From Metaphire vulgaris (lineage: Eukaryota; Annelida; Clitellata; Crassiclitellata; Megascolecidae), in assembly GCA_018105865.1 (NCBI GenBank), contig CM030840.1:10698294-10762293 (forward strand): a stretch of DNA of 64,000 nt. Direction: 5' to 3'. The notes beneath the pieces were generated by a model that was not told where the DNA came from, made no database searches, and saw only the letters and a program-made list of their open reading frames with translations. A program made the translations under genes and the position numbers. Each line of letters opens with the position of its first letter. Positions within the stretch are counted from its first letter, which is position 1. Positions 24,779 through 47,743 of the stretch are shown here, one piece after another.

Positions 24779-25559
24779 ATTCAGGCGCGAGATAAAGTAG
24801 AAGTTGGCATAAAACAAAAGACAAAGCTACTTTCTTCTTTCCACATTGATTAATTATGCTGATCACCAGCTTAATTTAATATGTCGCTTACTTTTTGGTT
24901 ACCCTGACGGGTTTGTAGAGTGACTTCATGCCGAATAAACGCGAAGAGATATCTAAACACTTTTGCATCGCTTAGTAGCCCAAACATATTCAGAAGAAGT
25001 CATAAACACTTTCGAGAAAAATCCGAGTGGTTTTGAAGCATCTGAAAAAGATCGACCTGGGGTGTAAAATAACTCCCAGGGTTAAACAGTTATGACTGCT
25101 GGTAAAATCGGAGAGAGAGAGAGAGAGAGAAGATAAAGATAAAGATAAAGATAAAGAGAAGATAGATAATATAGAGGAGGAAGAAAGTGTCATTTCCAAC
25201 ACTTCAAATAGCTCACGACCTTGGGAAAGTCTTATTTATTAATACCAAAGAAAATCCATATTGTGGTGCATGAATTGTGATTGACGAATGGACGCTGAAA
25301 CTGCGTTAAACTGTAAATTATCCACTTAAAAGCAATTAATTGTCAAATAAAGATAATAATTAATTATCAAGGAAAAGCGTTACTCAAGCGAAGGAGACGA
25401 CGAGATTCAAACTCGCTTTTATACGATGTCGAGGGCAGGATACAATCATTACAATGTTTAATTTGCCTTGGTACGTGGGTTGAACTCCTCCACTGATCGA
25501 AAGCCTCCCTCCAGGGTGACTCGGAAATTTTATGTTTGTTATTATTACATAGATGATTT

Positions 25560-26090
25560 ATGAAACGCTATAGCATAGCTAAGGCTAAAGTCAAGCGCGG
25601 TTTACATCGCACTTCATCAGTTCATACAGAACGATAGACCTAGAGTTTTCCGGCAGTTAGTCGTAAGAGACAAGAAAAAGATGCGTCTTCTTGAGTGAGG
25701 TCAGGAAAGATTTCACAGATGTGATTGACGTCGCAGTCGCCGGAAACGCATTCCAAAGAAGAGGGTTTCCGCGGATGACAGATCCCAGCATCACCGTCTT
25801 AGACGGAGGGGGGCGTAAAGACGGAGTCGCATATTGGAACGTAGCTGTTCCCGACAACCTGATGTCGTCGGCCGCCTGATGAGCGAGGTCAGGTACTCAG
25901 GACAGATAGGATCGCCCAGAGCACGGAACGTCAGTACGCAACGTTTGTAGACGATCCTTTCGGAAATCCTGCAGAGCCAATGTAACCCGTCCCTTAGCAT
26001 CGGCGTCACGTGCTGGCTCCACTTCGCCCTGAAGATCAATCGGGCCGCTGCGTTCATCGCCGACTGAAGGCGATCGAGTTGTTATGGGAA
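25560..26090 (-). mobile_element. LINE fragment, RT C-terminal region
   Basis: Two minus frames (26057-25791 and 25857-25657) carry INAAARLIF-like sequence, LRDGLHWLCRISERIVYKRC, FRALGDPICPEYL and SVIRGNPLLWNAFPAT. These are typical of the end of CR1/L2-like ORF2. They are in different frames, so the copy is inactive and diverged from the two copies above. Confidence 0.7.
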
Positions 26091-26611
26091 TTGTCCGATG
26101 TCCAGTGTCTTATGGACTGGTGTATTTGGGCATCAATTGATATATGAATGATTACGCACAGGACTATTAGCGGGCACAGAGAATCAAGAGATTCAATGTC
26201 TTGAGCTAAGTACCCAACAGAGGTAAATGCATCAAATTCAAAAGTTGAGAGTAATTCCCTAAACTAAAGTTTACGGAATTTTCCCTAACACTTGAGAGAA
26301 ATTTCCGTAAGCGTTAGGAAATATCGTCTTGATTAAACGATGTAGGGCCTAACACTTTCCCGTAACAATGTTAGGCTTTCGTCTACCAAATATCCTAGTT
26401 CAAGTCGTAGACGCGTACATCTTTATGATAGCAGCCCTATCGCAGGTCAGCCTAACCACCATAGGCAGTGGCTAACCACAGTACCGGCCTAACTGTTCCC
26501 GCAATAAACGGTTCAGAGTAAGAGTCTATGGAATTCGCGGTAGGTACAGAAGCTGCCATTTCTTTCAAAACAGCATCACGTGACCTCCACCTTCGCTACC
26601 GGCCACCTGTT

Positions 26612-26980
26612 CAGAGCCGTAACTAGGTGGGGGCAGGCGGCAAGCTGCCCCGGACGCCGTCTTGGGCGGAGGGGGCGCCAGAACCCATGCTTTGCTTTTA
26701 TTCACGACGGGAGTTTTACAGTTAAGAAGTTAAAAACACCCGCCGAAGGCATTTGACCCTGCCACAGAATGTATATGACAAGCAAAGAGGTCAGCACTGC
26801 TCCAGCGCTAACTTCTTTATTCACTCCTCCCTCGAGTGGTGAAAGGTCTGAATGGCTAAAAAAAGGTCATCAACAGTTGTTTTCAAACTAAATTGGGGAA
26901 TTGGGGCAAAATGTATACCTTGCCCCGGGCGATAAGTAAGTAAATAAATTTAAATAAGAAACTCTCTCGCTACGGCTCTG
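26612..26980. mobile_element. CAGAGCCGTAACTAGG MITE, 369 bp
   Basis: CAGAGCCGTA and TACGGCTCTG are inverted, with flanks CACCTGTT and CACCTGTA (7 of 8). It contains GACAAGCAAAGAGGTCAGC. Confidence 0.8.
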
Positions 26981-27426
26981 CACCTGTAATCAGACGAGTT
27001 TCTTTTCCTAGAGCAAAGTTCTCGTTAAAGTTGTACATAAAACTATGGATTGATTTCAAAAGTTACGCCCTTAGTTCATAAAAAGATTAGAAACCAGCAA
27101 ATATCCGTCCAATTATAATACTCATCGTTTAGGAGGCAACAGAGGAAGAAGAGCAAACTCGAATTCTTAACCCTCTCACCACAAAGTGGGAGGGTAAAGA
27201 ATTCTGGCGCAAAATCCGGGCACAGAGTCTCTCAACTGTGGATCTGTGTTCGAGTCTTTTGCCGACGACGACGACGACGACGACAGCCGTTGCCCGTGGC
27301 AACGCCTTGGTCTAGAAAGTGTCTGTCTCTGTGGGTCGTCGACGCACTTTCAACGAGGACCTGGGTTTAAACAGCGGATTCTTAGGGTCTCAATCAAAGT
27401 TCGAAGTCACTTTGACTGAAGGCGCC

Positions 27427-27433
27427 TATAAAG
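27427..27433 (+). promoter_or_regulatory. Probable TATA box of BHMT
   Basis: TATAAAG lies about 100 bases before the BHMT start codon, in a GC-rich setting. A start site about 30 bases further on would leave a 5'UTR of roughly 75 bases. This is inferred from position and sequence only. Confidence 0.5.
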
Positions 27434-27531
27434 AGCAGCGCCGACAGAACGAGACTAAGTACACCCCCTGAAGAAGACGACGACGACGACGACGACATCT
27501 CGTCTCTACAACAAACGCCTCTTTCGCTGCA

Positions 27532-38545
<11,014 letters not shown>

Positions 38546-39227
38546 AAAGCAGAAAACGCAAAGTGATCCAATCGTCTGCTCAGAGAAAACATTCGAAAAA
38601 TTCTTATGATTACTCAATACCAAGCTTTCTCGTATTCTCATTGCAGTCTAACGCTGTTTCTCAAAGAAATTTTTCACGCGAAGCTACGTAATTGGAAAAT
38701 GGTTTCGTCGTTCATTTTGTCTCTTCATATAAATCGAAATAGAGTGGAAAGGCTTTTGTCTTATAAACCGTTGTCAAGGAACTGCTTGCGAAAGGTTATT
38801 TCCCCGCTATGGAATCGATGATCCACGAGTAATTTAGGCCTTAGACTTCTTCAAAATTAAGGTTGGGGCTTGGTTCCAGAAAAGAGACACCATCATATGA
38901 ACTAGCATTTTGATCTATTAAAGAATTCCTCCTTAATTTTTAAACTTAATGTCCACTCTTGCTTTACTACTATTAATCATTAATCTTTCAGGATTACCAC
39001 CAATTGCGGGATCAATGATTCCTTTGGTAGTCCTTTGTTCGCATACAATAATAGCTCATAACATACTCTTTTGTCTTTTCTTTTTAAAATGTTATTTCTT
39101 TGCCACTTAGTATAAGTTAGCTATAAGGTTATCATTTTGTACCCTATAATGTACTTTGTACGTTTTCCGTTATTTTATATGTTAATTTTAAATTCATGAT
39201 TGATCATGCGTGTATGTGAAAAATAAA
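38546..39227 (+). other. BHMT 3'UTR ending in AATAAA
   Basis: After the BHMT stop there is AT-rich sequence without a recognisable element. AATAAA at 39222-39227 is the best poly(A) signal and would give a 3'UTR of about 0.7 kb. Confidence 0.5.
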
Positions 39228-40019
39228 ATCAATAGACTCAGAAATCAATGCAGGCAGTCCATTTAGTTCGAAATGGGAAATTTAGGGAGAGTTGTTAGCT
39301 GAACATACGGGATCTGCAAAGATCCGATTGTTATTAGAGTTCAGCTCAGCTGTTCTGTACTCGAAAGAATTTAAATGTGATCTATTATTGAGTAGTGAAG
39401 GGCTTAACACAACTCTGTTTATCAATAGCATCGACAAATCGACAATCACGGCTAACATGTTGTAAAATATATTGATCATTTTAAATAGTTAATTATAGAA
39501 TTAAAGATTGATTAATATAGAAATCAAATATCATTAGCAGAATATTGATAGGCCTACATATTAAAATAAATGTGATACTTCATCGATATTTAAATTTCAG
39601 AGTATGTTTAAGTCATTGTTCAATATTACTTATCGTATGATTCTAATTAAGTTTAGGTGAGCTGAAAAAGAGATACAAGAAGGAAACGATGTTTCCGATA
39701 GCGGATATAGTAGGCTAGATAGATATCTTATTAATATTAGTTAATAGTGATATATAGGCCTATATATATATATATATATATACTAGAAAGAGGCTCGCTA
39801 GTGCAGGATAATACTAATCCAATACCTATACCTAATACCCAATCATTGAATTCATGCTGAAGAACATTTCAATGATGTACTGTACATACGCCACCTAGCC
39901 AAGCTCTGCGCCACGTAATAATTAGGCCTATGTACGTTAAAATCACGCAACTGTGGCCATTTGTGACGCTGTACACGTATTTTTTGTGTACGCTAAAATG
40001 TACGTTAAAATTGCTGCGA

Positions 40020-40625
40020 ACAATTGTTACCAATAGCAACGTCGTCGCACGCCCAGCCCTCTGATGCTGCAATGACTCGACTAAACCGGTTCTACGAACA
40101 ATTGTTACCAATAGCAACGTCGTCTTCGAACATCGTCCACCAACGCATCGCGACGTAAGGACTAAACGGTCTAAACCGTCTACCAATAGTCAACGCTCGC
40201 CCACCAACGCATCGCGACGTAAGGACTAAACGGTCTAAACCGTCTAGCAATAGTCAACCAATCAGAACGCTTGAAGGTAACAGACATACAGATAACGATC
40301 TTAATATTATACTAGAACTCGAAGGCTCGCTTCGCTCGCGCGAGCTTCGCTCGCATGAGGCGAGCTTCGCGTCGCTTCGCGTCGCTTCGCGTCGCTTCGC
40401 GTCGCTTCGCTTCGCTCGAGGCAACGACCAATCCAATTCCAATTCCAGAATGACCAATCAGAACGCTCACTCAGCCAACCAATCAGAACGCTTGAAGGTA
40501 ACCAATCAGAACGCTCACACAGCCAACCAATCAGAACGCTCACACAGCCAAACAATCAGAACGCTCGAACGCAACCAATCAGAACGCTCACATCAGAACG
40601 CTCGAAGGCAACAGACATACAGATA
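40020..40625. repeat. Complex satellite block
   Basis: CAATTGTTACCAATAGCAAC occurs at about 40020 and 40087. CCACCAACGCATCGCGACGT...CGGTCTAAACCGTCTA is tandemly doubled (about 40137-40255). GTCGCTTCGC is a 10-base unit repeated about four times (40367-40411). CAATCAGAACGCTC recurs about eight times (40257-40600). ACAGACATACAGATAACGAT occurs at about 40280 and 40612, so the block may be bounded by repeats. Confidence 0.75.
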
Positions 40626-40637
40626 ACGATTTTAATG

Positions 40638-40681
<44 letters not shown>

Positions 40682-40958
40682 CTGATAGGCAGAGAGTTAA
40701 TCGGTTTAGTCTGTCTATAGTATTGAGGTCCTGTAGACTTCTTATTTCGTGGTAATGAAACCAGCGATGCCACTTTCAATCATTCGGAATGCAAAAATCA
40801 GTGCCGGGGCCGCGCACTACTTACTCTTCGCTGGCGTCTGCAATAATAATAGCCGCACTGCATCTTCCCACGAGTCATACTTTTTTGAAACGCTTCTAGA
40901 CAGTGCTGCCACCTGGCGTTAAGAAAGCACTGAAATTGAGTTTCACGGTAGTCAAAGA

Positions 40959-41040
<82 letters not shown>
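40638..41040. repeat. TA tract (40638-40679) and ATT tract (40962-41040)
   Basis: Two separate simple tracts. Between them is unique sequence with no gene seen. Confidence 0.9.
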
Positions 41041-41041
<1 letters not shown>

Positions 41042-41427
41042 CAGCTCTGCTACCAAAATGAGACCATTATTTTCATTTATCAGTTAAGACAGCAGTGCGA
41101 CAAACAGTGGCGGTGCCAGGTTGGTTGTGGACTGAGGCAGGGCCTGTGGCAGGGCCTAACATTTTTTGCCAGGGCCACTGGGTCAGCCCGACTAGAGATA
41201 TTTTTGTCAATCACAGGGGCTTAATTGCGCAATGCATGCACAATCGATTACAATTCAACTTATTATTGCATTAATATTCATAAACTAATAGTTAGTTCTT
41301 CATACTGATGCAGTTTAATGCCAAAAATTAGAAGCACACCGTGAGTGAAGTAGCGGTATCACTAGTATACACTATACAATCTGAACTGACAAATGCTGTA
41401 TACTGTGCAACAAACTGTGGTTTAGAG

Positions 41428-42351
41428 CAGCGGTTTTCAAACTTTTAGAAGACCCCCGGTAGCATGTCGGTATTAGATGGTGGACCCCCAACGGGGCCCA
41501 ACCTCAGAAACGAAGCCAATTGACGATTTCACGTATGGAACTGGAACACGTGTAAGCCTACTGTACGTTGACTAGATTCTAGTCGAGTGCATGTATTGCT
41601 GCATACATTGATAACAAATCATTAGATAACGTCAGTGCTGAAAGTCTGTGAAAAAAGGCGCAGGAGCTCTCTTGGCGCTGAGGTGTGTTAAGCATAGCAG
41701 TGGCACCTTTTGTACGTGCACCCTCGTTAGGTCTAATTCTGAATAATATCTAAATTTCTATAGCGCTTTTCAAATCTTAATTTAACAGTTCTGCAACAAG
41801 TACTGTACACGGTGCTTTTACAATATTGAAACATATATATTGAAGAATTACGGGGGGAAATTTTCATGGTCCAAAAAGGTGCCGGAGCCCAGCTTCGCCA
41901 CGCACCGGCTGACTTTCAGCCCTGGATAATGTAAAAATTCAAAATATTAACACCAAGTATATAATTAAGACATTTATTAAAACTGATATCAATCATTGCA
42001 TGGTCTGTGTGAGCGATGTGCCTGCTTCGTGCTGCAGTCTCTCTAAACATGGTGATATGTTCGGCAAACATAGGCCTACTCGACTATCGTGTGAGTCAGA
42101 CCCTTGCATAGACTGGTTTAAGCTGCTCAAAATATTAAAAATGTCCGCCCGATAAGCTAATCCGGCAACCCATGTCTCGTCTGCAAGCAACAGATGGATT
42201 ATGCCTATTTTTAAAGTAAATAATTGACTTTCATAGTAAATGTACATTTATAAATATTATAAATTCTAAAATTCTAAAATCTAAATTATTTCCTTGGCCT
42301 ATTCGCGGACCCATTGGCACACTGCCGCGGACCACAGTTTGAAAACCTCCG
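41428..42351 (-). mobile_element. hAT element with transposase remnant
   Basis: CAGCGGTTTTCAAACT and AGTTTGAAAACCTCCG are inverted ends. The flanks GTTTAGAG and ATTTAGAG match at 7 of 8. On minus, 42247-41993 encodes WVAGLAYRADIFNILSSLNQ then SMQGSD, typical of the middle of ZBED5/FAM200-like hAT transposases. The rest is lost. Confidence 0.8.
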
Positions 42352-42966
42352 ATTTAGAGTGAGAGGCGTAGCTCCCCGCCCCCCAATAAAATTCCTGGCT
42401 ACGACCCTGTTTAGAGTGTTCGTCTGTTTTCTGGTTAATATCCTCGGATGATTTGATCAGTTGAATGATCTTTTCGTCGACCGATAAGTTCCTCGCGAAT
42501 TACAGTAACGCCATTTCCAGATGTTTTAATTCTGCGAAACAGTTTGATTCTCTTTATCTCATAATTACATTTCTAGATCATTCTCTACTCTGTCTGAAAT
42601 CAGACAGAGCCTTTGAGTCCAAATTTTCATGCGAAATAATTTAGAAAGCAGTAAAAATTTAAAACTACTTAATAAACTAATGATAATCATTAGAAATTAC
42701 TCTGGCTGAAGAAAAAGCAAAGAACTACATTGTAAAAGCAGGGCGCGATTTGTAGGGGAAAAGGGAGGATCCCCCACTGCCCAACTGCATCCCCATACTG
42801 CTACATCCCCCATTCCCCAACAACTACATCCCCCCAAGCTCGACATATTCCCCAATGCTCCAGGTCACAAATCGCACCCTGTGTAAGAGCATCAGTCTAT
42901 AAAATTTACAACAGTTTTGTGCTGTATAAATATATGCATACAACACTAATGTAAATTTACTAGCGA

Positions 42967-42968
<2 letters not shown>

Positions 42969-43027
<59 letters not shown>
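42969..43027. repeat. ATT triplet tract
   Basis: About 19 uninterrupted units. Confidence 0.95.
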
Positions 43028-43517
43028 TATCTTAAGACATGGGTCGCTGTGATTGCTTCATTGGAATCTCTTTTTTCGGATGCGCAATTGGAGAACAGTG
43101 AGCGACAAAACACTGAATGGAAACTATAGATGCAATCGTCTATCCGAGTGTTTCAGTGATTTTTGAATCAAATGAACTACGAGAAAACTGGAATAATGCA
43201 GAAGAAACTGCGGAACATAGGCCTATAAAAGTGACGCAATGATTGAATGAGAATTTTGCACACGTTTTTCTAGCGCTCATTCGGTTATTCAGCGCCACAT
43301 CACTGCATGGAAAGATGCTAACAGCGCAGATACAAAAACCGTTTCAATAAATTATTCTGCTTCTGATGTCGAGTGTATTCACTCACACCGTATGAAAGGC
43401 GCTTCCAACCAAACCATCAAATCCACGGGTGATCCAGTGTTTAGATAGATCCGGTGCATATGCCTGCAGTTTAAGCGGCGGTTGCGGCGTTGATATGGGT
43501 GAGGATAGAGCATAGAG

Positions 43518-43840
43518 CAGCGGTTCTCAAACTGGGTGGAGTCCGGGGTCTCATAGGGGACCACCAAGCGTTTTCAAGGGGACCGTAAAGGGCTTACTTT
43601 CTCAAGATATCTCTCCAACACAAAACACACTGATGGCTCTAAGAGTGCTGATTCCATTTGAATTTAAATGTGATGACTAAGATTTGCAATTTTCGGATTA
43701 AATAATTAAATGACAAAACAAGTAGCCTATGCATTAATTGCAGTTAATTTAAAATCCAATTTTTATGAGGTCCGTGAGTCATCACAAACATTTCTAAGGG
43801 ACCGCCATGCAGGAAATCCGGAAAAGTTCGAGAACCGCTG
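43518..43840. mobile_element. hAT MITE, CAGCGGTTCTCAAAC ends
   Basis: CAGCGGTTCTCAAAC pairs with GTTCGAGAACCGCTG. The flanks GCATAGAG and CTACAGAG match at only 5 of 8, so the duplication has decayed. No coding region. Confidence 0.7.
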
Positions 43841-44713
43841 CTACAGAGCGAAGAGACAAAATCCGGACTGCAAACGGACTCAAGGTCTGGGCGGGAAAAC
43901 GCAGTTTTAAAAACCTAGACGAATACATGCAAAACTCAAAATTTAGATACAATTTAGATTTTTTAGGTTTTCTGTTTTTTTGTTCTTAAGTCGAAAATGG
44001 CGGTACAGTCACCGCCTTGCTGCCTATTCGTCGTAACTGTATACTATATACTATCGATTTTCTTCAACAGGCGTTCAAGATGCGTTCTACTTCACATCTT
44101 GTTCAGAGATTCTACAGAAATCGTCGCATACCCTCAACGCTCTCCTGACACAAATGACGTCATTCGACATTTTGCCTTTTAAAACTTTATAAAATAAAAA
44201 ACAGTCATTCGAAACAAAACCATTTGCCTATCTAAAAAGATATTAAAAACTGTTATAGAACCTTACTTATTAATTTTAACAATCAAAAATTAACAGACTG
44301 TAAATAAAGCAAACAAAACCATCAATGTGACGCTATCGAGGCAAAAGATAAAAAGATAGTAGGAAAGATAACATTTTAACTAGACTCTGTATTAGAACCT
44401 TCAGTTATTAATTTTAACAATCAAATATATTAACTCGTATTTTCGATGAATGCGTCTTACTCCCACTGTGAAACATCTAACTTAACTGTTCAACATAGAA
44501 TAACGACTGATTAATAATTATTTGCACTTTGGCCAAATCGAATGAAAAGAGCCTCTAATTCTTTGTTTAGTTATTCATAAACTCGACATATAACAGTACT
44601 CACAAGTTACTCGCACCCTAATAACAAATCTCAAATCTCACGCATCTTGACCGATCCAGGGATTGGTGTAAATATTCTAATGAAAGAGGGTGCGTTTTCA
44701 TTGGCCCTTTCAG

Positions 44714-44819
<106 letters not shown>

Positions 44820-44825
44820 AAATAT

Positions 44826-45015
44826 GCCCGTCTTTACATGTTGAAAATCGGGCACAGTGCCCAGGGCCCTGCGCACCTTGTGGGCCTCGCGCCGCGCGCA
44901 AACTTTTTGCTTGTCAACGCCCAAAAACGTTTTGGAAATGACCTTTTTGCTTGTCAACATTTGATCTTTACTCTTCACATCTAGGGCCCCATAGGCCGCC
45001 AGGTGCCCGTGACCC
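44826..45015. repeat. Probable TIR-element remnant with shared motif
   Basis: GTGCCCAGGGCCC near 44858 and GGGCCCCATAGG...GGTGCCC near 44983-45006 are loosely inverted. CTTTTTGCTTGTCAAC occurs twice (about 44904 and 44943). No target duplication was found. Confidence 0.45.
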
Positions 45016-45041
45016 CACACAGGTATAAGACGGGCCTATAT

Positions 45042-45043
<2 letters not shown>

Positions 45044-45132
<89 letters not shown>
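45044..45132. repeat. CT tract joined to TA tract, abutting palindrome
   Basis: CT then about 30 TA units ending at the palindrome arm. Confidence 0.95.
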
Positions 45133-45134
<2 letters not shown>

Positions 45135-45221
45135 TTCTATTATTGCGCATCTGCAATTTGGCCCATGATTCATATATTTATTTATGAATCATGGGCCAAA
45201 TTGCAGATGCGCAATAGAAGC
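45133..45221. repeat. Near-perfect palindrome, about 40-base arms, 8-base loop
   Basis: Arm 1 is 45133-45174 and arm 2 is 45183-45221. They are complementary except for a 3-base insertion (TAT/ATT) in arm 1. The loop 45175-45182 contains TTTATT, i.e. AATAAA on minus. A TA tract abuts on the left. Confidence 0.9.
45177..45182 (-). terminator. Possible poly(A) signal of the SBK-like kinase gene
   Basis: AATAAA on minus about 350 bases after the kinase stop. It lies in the loop of the palindrome. Assignment is by position only. Confidence 0.35.
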
Positions 45222-45531
45222 AGGAGAGAATTCCGTGACTTAATGGGAACTGAATTGACTTTAATTTAACTGAGGAATCGATGAGCGATAGAGAAGCTGA
45301 TCAGACAGACTTCTTTTCCTATCGTTGGACATGAATCCTTCTTCCTCTGACCAGCTGTTTGTGAGAGACGAACGAAGCCATTCGTAATCATTTTGAACGC
45401 CCGAGTCGCGCCGTTCCGACGCAATTTGACGTAATAGTAATTGGCCGTGAACAGAATCTTTGGAATTGATTTTCATAGACGTTGTAGATCTCATCCCGTC
45501 AAATCTTCGTTACAGATTTCACGATTGCCTG

Positions 45532-46848
45532 TTAGAAAGCGGAGGAGGATGACGACGAGACTTGACTCAGCAGCCAGTCGCTCACTTTGGCCACCCGAGC
45601 GCTGCTGTCGGCACCGGTCGTTCCGTCGTCCGCCGCCGCCGCCGCCGCCGCTCGATCGTCTCCGCGTTTCTTGTCTCCGTCGAGTTTGTCTTCTTCTTCT
45701 CCTCCATCATGACAGTTGATGCACTGGTCCTCTGCTGCGTCGGTCGCAATCTGTCGACGATGCGCTGGTTCCCTGTCGAACGACTTTCTCCTGACCATCC
45801 ACGGGTGATCGGTGTACTTTGCCACCGTCTGGACAGCAGTCCGCTTCTTCGGTCGAATTTCGAGCAATCGTCGGAACAGTCGCATGAGAACGGAAGTGAA
45901 GCGGATCCAGTGTTCCGGAATCGCGTCCGTTCTGCCCGTCTGCCAGGCGGCGAAGCTCTTGAAGAGAGGGTCGCCGTCGCCGTCGGCCATCTGCCACGGG
46001 AAGCTGCCGGTCAGGAGACAGAAGACGACGACCCCGAACGACCAGACGTCGGCCGACGTCTCCACGCGATAGTTCCGTCCTTTCAGCTGATCGCATATCT
46101 CCGGCGGAGTGTACGTCGTTCCGGAACAGACCTTACATACGACGGTTCCCGCCTGTCTCGCCACTCCGAAGTCGGCCAGTTTGACTCTGAAGAGTTTTTC
46201 GTCGAAGACGAGGATGTTCTCCAGCTTGACGTCTCTATGGACGATCTCTTTGCTGTGGATGAACTCGAGCGCCGATCCGATCTGTCGCACGACCGCCTTC
46301 GTCTTGCACTCCGACAGACCGATCCGCGGCGGAACGCACTTCAGAAGGTCGCTCCTGGGGGCGAACTCTTGGGCGAATACGTACGAAGTCTTCGTTTCGA
46401 AGGCAACGTCGAATGTCTTAACGATGACCGGATGAGCGCCCAGCCGAAGACTGTAGTTGAATTCGCGCAGGAAATCCTCGAGTTTCGTCGACGCCTTCGG
46501 GAGTTTCTTCAGCGCTATCTTGACCTGGTTCTTGAGGCAGACGGCAAGCAGGACGTTGCCGAACGTACCGCTGCCGATGTGTCGCAGTATGGCGTAATGG
46601 TCCTTTATCTCGAAGCGACAGATCTTTCTCGCTGCGATCGGCTGGTGAAGTTGTCTTTGCGCTTTCTGGTCGCTTAGAAATCGTTCGTCGGTGCTGTCCT
46701 CGTCGGCTCTTCCGCCGCAGGGCAACAGCTGCAACCGGTGTCCCAGGCACAACGGTTGTCTCACGCGGTTGTACCGTTGTTGTTGCACTTCGTCCGTCTC
46801 TTCATTCTTTCCGCCGCCGCCGCCACAACCGAACATGAGACTTTCCAT
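45532..46848 (-). CDS. SBK-type serine/threonine kinase, intronless coding region
   Basis: The 438-residue protein has one kinase domain at about residues 85-351. Seen: glycine loop GSGTFGNV (92-99), ATP-binding lysine in IALKK (Lys114), catalytic HRDVKLEN (204-211; Asp206, Asn211), ADFG (225-228), and TPPE (247-250) where most kinases have APE. The stretch QEFAPRSDLL, PPRIGL, ADVWSFGVVVFCLLTGSFPW and WQTGR matches my memory of the SH3-binding kinase family (SBK1-3). The N-terminal 80 residues start with a glycine run; the C-terminal tail is acidic with a poly-alanine run and ends in a serine run. Substrate and pathway cannot be read from the sequence. The whole coding region is one open frame, so it is either naturally intronless or an old retrocopy; intact catalytic residues favour a working gene. 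The long plus-strand open frame over it is a GC-driven shadow. Confidence 0.85.
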   Translation of the reverse strand: MESLMFGCGGGGGKNEETDEVQQQRYNRVRQPLCLGHRLQLLPCGGRADEDSTDERFLSDQKAQRQLHQPIAARKICRFEIKDHYAILRHIGSGTFGNVLLAVCLKNQVKIALKKLPKASTKLEDFLREFNYSLRLGAHPVIVKTFDVAFETKTSYVFAQEFAPRSDLLKCVPPRIGLSECKTKAVVRQIGSALEFIHSKEIVHRDVKLENILVFDEKLFRVKLADFGVARQAGTVVCKVCSGTTYTPPEICDQLKGRNYRVETSADVWSFGVVVFCLLTGSFPWQMADGDGDPLFKSFAAWQTGRTDAIPEHWIRFTSVLMRLFRRLLEIRPKKRTAVQTVAKYTDHPWMVRRKSFDREPAHRRQIATDAAEDQCINCHDGGEEEDKLDGDKKRGDDRAAAAAAADDGTTGADSSARVAKVSDWLLSQVSSSSSSAF

Positions 46849-47743
46849 GACGGACTCCTTCGCTCGAGAAAACTTAAAATCAAACTGATCTTCTTTATCT
46901 GACTCAAAGTTTGATAACAGAAGAACGCTCTTTGCTAGGAATTTAAACGAATCAAAGTTCTCATTTTGCGTTAAGTTGAATGAAATTCTTCGAAGATAAA
47001 CGCGTCGGGTTCGATGCTGTCGAAGGAGAGAGATGAGGGAGACCTCGCTGCTGCCGTCCCCGAGCTTAGCGTCTCCACCCGCGTGCTATCGGCCAAAGGC
47101 GTAAAATGTTCGACGCTTTATCTTATGATGTTACCTGCTCACTTCGGTGACTCTCTGCACGACCTATAGCGATGGACAGAATACGATTTCGAGTCGTCTC
47201 TGGCGCTTTGCACCGCATTGCAGCAGCGCTAACAGCAGAGGATATAACGACGGACAAAACGCCTCATTACAGACGCGAATCGAGCATCTTGATTCATTGA
47301 CGATTAGCTGTTATAGAGTTTCCGCATCATTTCTTAGCAAATAATTCAAACGCCAATGTAGTCGAAAGCATCAGTCGCGTAACAACGCCAAAGGCCTAGA
47401 ATTTCCAACGGCAACGCCAGATGCACAAACTGTATGGATTACTAGCCCATGCTCTGCATACGGGCAATGCCGGCATATTGTAGAGAAACCTCCCTCAGAC
47501 CAACCAATGCGCCAGGTATATACATGTATACATATTGACTACAGCCTGTCTAACTTCAAGCAACGCAACTTAGAAAGAGAAGCGTTTACCTCCGGCCCTC
47601 CTCCCCCTTCCGGTGTACGCATAAGCAATGCGCCGAGGACCCACAGCAGCTGCGAAGCAGGGCACTGGGCGCCGGCAGGCTTATCGCCCCCCCTCCAATA
47701 CACACACACACACACAGGGACGAAGACTGCAAGGTGTTCTCCT
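46849..47743. other. Upstream region of the SBK-like kinase
   Basis: Probably contains the kinase 5'UTR and promoter on minus. No TATA box or upstream exon could be fixed. A CA tract lies at about 47700-47717. Confidence 0.4.

Noticed and set aside
45562..46677. 371-codon plus-strand frame
   Set aside because: It lies opposite the SBK-like kinase. The minus frame carries every kinase motif; the plus frame has none and follows from high GC.
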